DNA from: Adhaeribacter sp. | Lineage (GTDB): Bacteria > Bacteroidota > Bacteroidia > Cytophagales > Hymenobacteraceae | DNA: 7,889 nucleotides | NCBI GenBank assembly: GCA_028288395.1 | Contig: JAQBNV010000069.1 | Span: forward strand, 1-7,889 | Direction of reading: 5' to 3' | Shown: piece by piece, positions 5,329 through 7,889 of the stretch | How positions within the stretch are numbered: the stretch's first letter is position 1 | Layout: each line of letters begins with the position of its first letter | The notes under the pieces: model-generated | Seen by the model: the letters and a program-made list of their open reading frames with translations, nothing else | What the model was told of the DNA's origin: nothing | Databases searched by the model: none | Translations under genes and position numbers: made by a program

Positions 5329-6622
5329 ATTTATTTCTTTTGCGGTGGTGGTACATGCTACGCTGCTGATTCTTACCTGGCATTTCCTGTTTACGAATAA
5401 ATATTTATTCCTCGCCGCCGAAGCCCTGATCGTGGTGTCACTTATTTTTACGTTTCAGATTTACCGCGCTTTTGTGCGCCCCCTGAACCTGATAGCCGCG
5501 GGTATCGAATCGATTAAGGAAAAGGATTTTACGGTTAAATTCCTGAAAACGGGTGAGACCGAGGTAGACCAGCTCATAGACGTGTATAACCTGATGATGG
5601 AGCAACTACGGCAGGAGCGGGTAAGCCAGAACGAAAAGCAATATTTGCTCGAGCGTTTAATTCAGGCTTCCCCATCCGGCATTATTATGCTCGATTACGA
5701 TGGGTATATTCAGCAGGTAAACCCGGCCGCGAAAGCCTGGTTGCAGGTGCCCATGCCGGCGCTGCTGGGTAAAAAGCTGGAAGATTTGCCCGGTCAATGG
5801 CGAACCGAATTAAGTACCCTGGAAGAAGGGCAATCCCGTATTTTTCACATCAACGGCATCCGCACGTACCGCGGCCATAAATCCTATTTTATTGATAAGG
5901 GCTTCCCGCGTTATTTTATTTTGCTCGAGGAACTCACGGCCGATATTATCAAAAAAGAAAAATATGCCTACGAGAAAATAATCCGGATGATGTCGCATGA
6001 GGTGAATAATTCCATCGGCGCCATCAATTCTATCCTGCATTCGATTAAAGGGTACGCGCCCCAGTTGCAGGAAGACCTGCAAACGGATTATGAAGAAGCC
6101 CTGAAGGTTTCGATAGAACGAAATAAAAACCTAGCGTCTTTTATGGCTAATTTTGCCACAATGGTGCGGTTGCCGGCTCCCAGTCGCCAGCCCTGCGATT
6201 TGCACCAACTACTGCAAGGCGTTTACCGCCTGATGCAGCCCCAGTTGGCCCAGCGTAATATTTGCCTGGAATGGGGTTTGGCGCCCACGCCGCTAATAAT
6301 AGAAGCGGATGTACAGCAACTGGAACAAGTGCTCATTAATATTGTAAAAAATGCCCTGGAAGCTGTAGATGCTGAAGGCTTTATCCAAATAAAAACCCAA
6401 CTGCAACCGCCTTGCCTGGTTATAGCAGATAACGGGGAAGGCATACCGGAAGCCGTGCGCCAGCAATTATTTACACCTTTCTTTAGTACCAAAAAAAACG
6501 GACAGGGCATCGGCCTCACCATGATCCGCGATATCCTCCTGAAACACAACTTCCCCTTTTCCCTCGAAACCGACGGAGCGGGCATTACAGCTTTTACCAT
6601 TCATTTTAATGCGGTCCCGTAA
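5312..6622 (+). CDS. Membrane sensor histidine kinase with HAMP and PAS domains
   Basis: This inner-membrane kinase is the probable partner of the preceding regulator, overlapping its frame by 17 bases. In 436 residues it has two TM helices (about 7-27 and 31-51) joined by only a few residues. A HAMP-like linker (about 52-104) and a PAS domain (about 109-205) follow. The dimerisation helix carries phosphoacceptor His229 in MMSHEVNNSIGA, where the usual NPL after the H-box is replaced by NNSIG. The catalytic ATPase domain has N-box Asn347 (NIVKNALEA), G1 DNGEGI at 373-378, F-box PFFSTK at 389-394, and G2 GQGIGL at 397-402. All catalytic motifs are present. With essentially no periplasmic sensor domain, the signal is probably membrane-borne or cytoplasmic through PAS. 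The start at 5312 is the only one that keeps the first TM helix. Confidence 0.94.
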   Translation: MTLRTKFISFAVVVHATLLILTWHFLFTNKYLFLAAEALIVVSLIFTFQIYRAFVRPLNLIAAGIESIKEKDFTVKFLKTGETEVDQLIDVYNLMMEQLRQERVSQNEKQYLLERLIQASPSGIIMLDYDGYIQQVNPAAKAWLQVPMPALLGKKLEDLPGQWRTELSTLEEGQSRIFHINGIRTYRGHKSYFIDKGFPRYFILLEELTADIIKKEKYAYEKIIRMMSHEVNNSIGAINSILHSIKGYAPQLQEDLQTDYEEALKVSIERNKNLASFMANFATMVRLPAPSRQPCDLHQLLQGVYRLMQPQLAQRNICLEWGLAPTPLIIEADVQQLEQVLINIVKNALEAVDAEGFIQIKTQLQPPCLVIADNGEGIPEAVRQQLFTPFFSTKKNGQGIGLTMIRDILLKHNFPFSLETDGAGITAFTIHFNAVP

Positions 6623-6679
6623 AATAAATAATAACTTTCTAAAAATTACCTTACAAAATGGTGGCAATGTTGTTTACTT

Positions 6680-6708
6680 GCAAATGAATCAATTTAAATT
6701 CATGTTGC
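6680..6708 (+). repeat. Inverted repeat (stem-loop) after the kinase gene
   Basis: GCAA plus ATGAAT (6680-6689) pairs with ATTCAT plus TTGC (6698-6708) with one bulged G at 6704. The loop overlaps the 10-base palindrome AATTTAAATT. There is no T-run after it, so it is not a classic terminator, but it lies 58 bases after the kinase stop and could mark the 3' end of the transcript. Confidence 0.35.
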
Positions 6709-6750
6709 CGGAATAAAGAATATATCTTAATTTTAGAGGTTCTGTAGCGA

Positions 6751-6801
6751 CAATTACCGCATAACAAAAAATGTTTGCCAGAAAGTAATAAATGGTAATT
6801 G
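6751..6801 (+). repeat. Spaced 8-bp inverted repeat
   Basis: CAATTACC (6751-6758) and GGTAATTG (6794-6801) are exact reverse complements 35 bases apart, upstream of the PKD protein gene. They could be paired operator half-sites or an RNA stem. In AT-rich DNA an 8-base match can also arise by chance. Confidence 0.3.
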
Positions 6802-6907
6802 GTAGTTACAATAATTTGCAGTTTTTTGCGATTATTATTTAATGGTAGCGCCGGTAAGGGTTTAACTTTTTACTATTGGAAATAACCTAAATAAGGATAT
6901 ACCCGGA

Positions 6908-6915
6908 TAACTTTG
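6908..6915 (+). promoter_or_regulatory. Possible Bacteroidota -7 promoter element (TAACTTTG)
   Basis: TAACTTTG matches the Bacteroidota primary-sigma -7 consensus TAnnTTTG exactly and lies about 60 bases before the GTG start at 6976. A matching -33 TTTG element at the usual distance is not seen; the nearest TTG (6876-6878) is too far upstream. The call rests on one half of the promoter only. Confidence 0.3.
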
Positions 6916-6975
6916 CCGGAGGTGCTAATCTGTTCATTTAAATTAAATTAATATCTGATTATCAAATTCTACCCC

Positions 6976-7889
6976 GTGCACAGTATTAGAAATTACTTTA
7001 TCTTACTGCTGGTGTTTCTGTGCAGTTCGTCTTTGTTAACGGCCCAATGTTTAGACCCGGTTCCTGTTTTTCAGTTCAGTCCAAATAATGCTTGTTCTGG
7101 TAGTGCCGTAACTTTTGAAGTTATCAATCTCAGCGCTGCCAACGATGAAAATTATATCTGGGCCTTTGGGGATGGAACTACAACCCCCGATACAAAATTA
7201 ACCGCTAACGGGAGCAAAGTAACCTATACCTATACGCATACCGGCCCGGGTTTGGGTACTTTTACGGTAAGTGTGCGGCGGGTCAAAGGTTTTTGTGTGT
7301 ATGATTCTGCTCCCCAAACAGTAACTGTTAAACCCCAGGTAGTATTTTTGCCCCCAACCGTTAGTAATAGTGTAAGCACCGGAGGTAATGTTTGTGTGCC
7401 TGATTCCACGCAAAATATTAGCGTAACCGCAACCTTAACCAACCCCAATACTACCGCTACGGGTATTACCGGTTACCAGGTCGATTGGGGTAACGGCCAG
7501 GTAAACAATTATTCCTTAGCGGAGTTTACCGGCTCCAATACGCTTACCAGTCCTGTTGCTTATACCCAGGAAGGTGCTTTTCCGATTACCGTTACGGCTC
7601 TTAGCAGCGATCCTAACGTTTGCCCGGCCAAAGTTGTAATTCCTTTTAATGTAGGTCGCGATCCCAAAGCAGTTTTTAGTGTAGAGAAAAAAGTACGAAT
7701 GACTCCGCCGTTTCCTGCCCCTTTATGCGGCGTACCAGTAAAAGTTACCCTGAAAAACGAATCGACGGGTGGCGGTTTAACTTATAAATGGGAAGTAACC
7801 AATTCGCAGCCGGGTGGGTCTACGAATTTTAGTTTTATCGAAGGCACTACTGATACTACCAAAAACCCAATCCTGCAATTCAACGAAAA
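6976..7889 (+). CDS. Secreted PKD-repeat surface protein, N-terminal part
   Basis: The frame is open from the in-frame TAA at 6949-6951 to the end of the window, giving at least 304 residues. There is no upstream ATG; GTG at 6976 gives MHSIRNYFILLLVFLCSSSL, a good Sec signal peptide with likely cleavage after Ala23 (LTA/QC). Tandem Ig-like PKD domains follow. The first (about 31-119) has WAFGDG at 62-67 and GTFTVSV; the second (about 130-227) has VDWGNG at 169-174 and GAFPITV; a third begins near 232 with KVTLKNES and YKWEV. Scattered cysteines (25, 40, 107, 140, 216, 251) may form disulfides. In Bacteroidota such proteins are usually large, exported by the type IX system and adhesive or gliding-related. 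The C-terminal sorting domain that would show this lies outside the window. CTG at 6955 is an alternative start. Transcribed apart from the kinase after a 353-base spacer. Confidence 0.85.
   Translation, partial: MHSIRNYFILLLVFLCSSSLLTAQCLDPVPVFQFSPNNACSGSAVTFEVINLSAANDENYIWAFGDGTTTPDTKLTANGSKVTYTYTHTGPGLGTFTVSVRRVKGFCVYDSAPQTVTVKPQVVFLPPTVSNSVSTGGNVCVPDSTQNISVTATLTNPNTTATGITGYQVDWGNGQVNNYSLAEFTGSNTLTSPVAYTQEGAFPITVTALSSDPNVCPAKVVIPFNVGRDPKAVFSVEKKVRMTPPFPAPLCGVPVKVTLKNESTGGGLTYKWEVTNSQPGGSTNFSFIEGTTDTTKNPILQFNE

Larger units (their letters stand above)
6623..6975 (+). other. AT-rich intergenic spacer between the kinase and the PKD protein
   Basis: No supported gene lies in these 353 bases. 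The stretch is AT-rich, has two inverted repeats (6680-6708 and 6751-6801) and one candidate -7 promoter element at 6908. AATTACC occurs at 6644-6650 and 6752-6758. No T-tailed terminator hairpin follows the kinase stop, so where the two-component transcript ends is unclear. Confidence 0.5.

Noticed and set aside
7198..7448. Two open frames of about 71 residues on the - strand
   Set aside because: They are antisense to the PKD protein, whose sense frame is open throughout with a signal peptide and domain motifs.

Overview
The window reads as a chromosomal segment of a Bacteroidota bacterium, most likely order Cytophagales and possibly a Hymenobacteraceae member such as Adhaeribacter. That placement is inference. 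It rests on the style of the efflux genes, the general lack of Shine-Dalgarno sequences, AT-rich spacers with short palindromic repeats, and a secreted PKD-repeat protein. All supported genes lie on the + strand.

Region 1 (1-3353) is the distal part of a tripartite-type export operon. It holds the last 32 codons of a TolC-like outer-membrane efflux protein, a MacB/LolD-type ABC ATPase joined to it by an ATGA overlap, and two single-domain MacB/FtsX-type permeases joined to each other by another ATGA overlap. The two permeases probably pair as a heterodimer driven by the ATPase. The periplasmic adaptor expected in such a system is not visible and would lie upstream of the window.

Region 2 (3354-3939) is a 586-base spacer with no convincing gene. 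It contains a short tandem repeat tract, a strong GC-rich hairpin, an AT-rich stretch with inverted repeats, a roughly 200-base nested stem-loop element (3575-3774), and an 8-bp inverted repeat about 40 bases before the next gene.

Region 3 (3940-6622) encodes a two-component system: an NtrC-type sigma-54-dependent response regulator and a membrane histidine kinase with HAMP and PAS domains. Their reading frames overlap by 17 bases. Placement suggests they control the exporter upstream. The kinase has almost no periplasmic loop, so it probably senses something in the membrane or cytoplasm.

Region 4 (6623-6975) is an AT-rich spacer with two inverted repeats and one possible Bacteroidota-type -7 promoter element. 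Region 5 (6976 to the end) is the start of a secreted, probably very large PKD-repeat surface protein. It has a Sec signal peptide, apparently begins at GTG, and runs off the window.

Nothing here is clearly a new biological system. The items most worth a second look are the structured element in the 586-base spacer, the repeat tag shared by two spacers of the export operon, and the inverted repeat before the response regulator.
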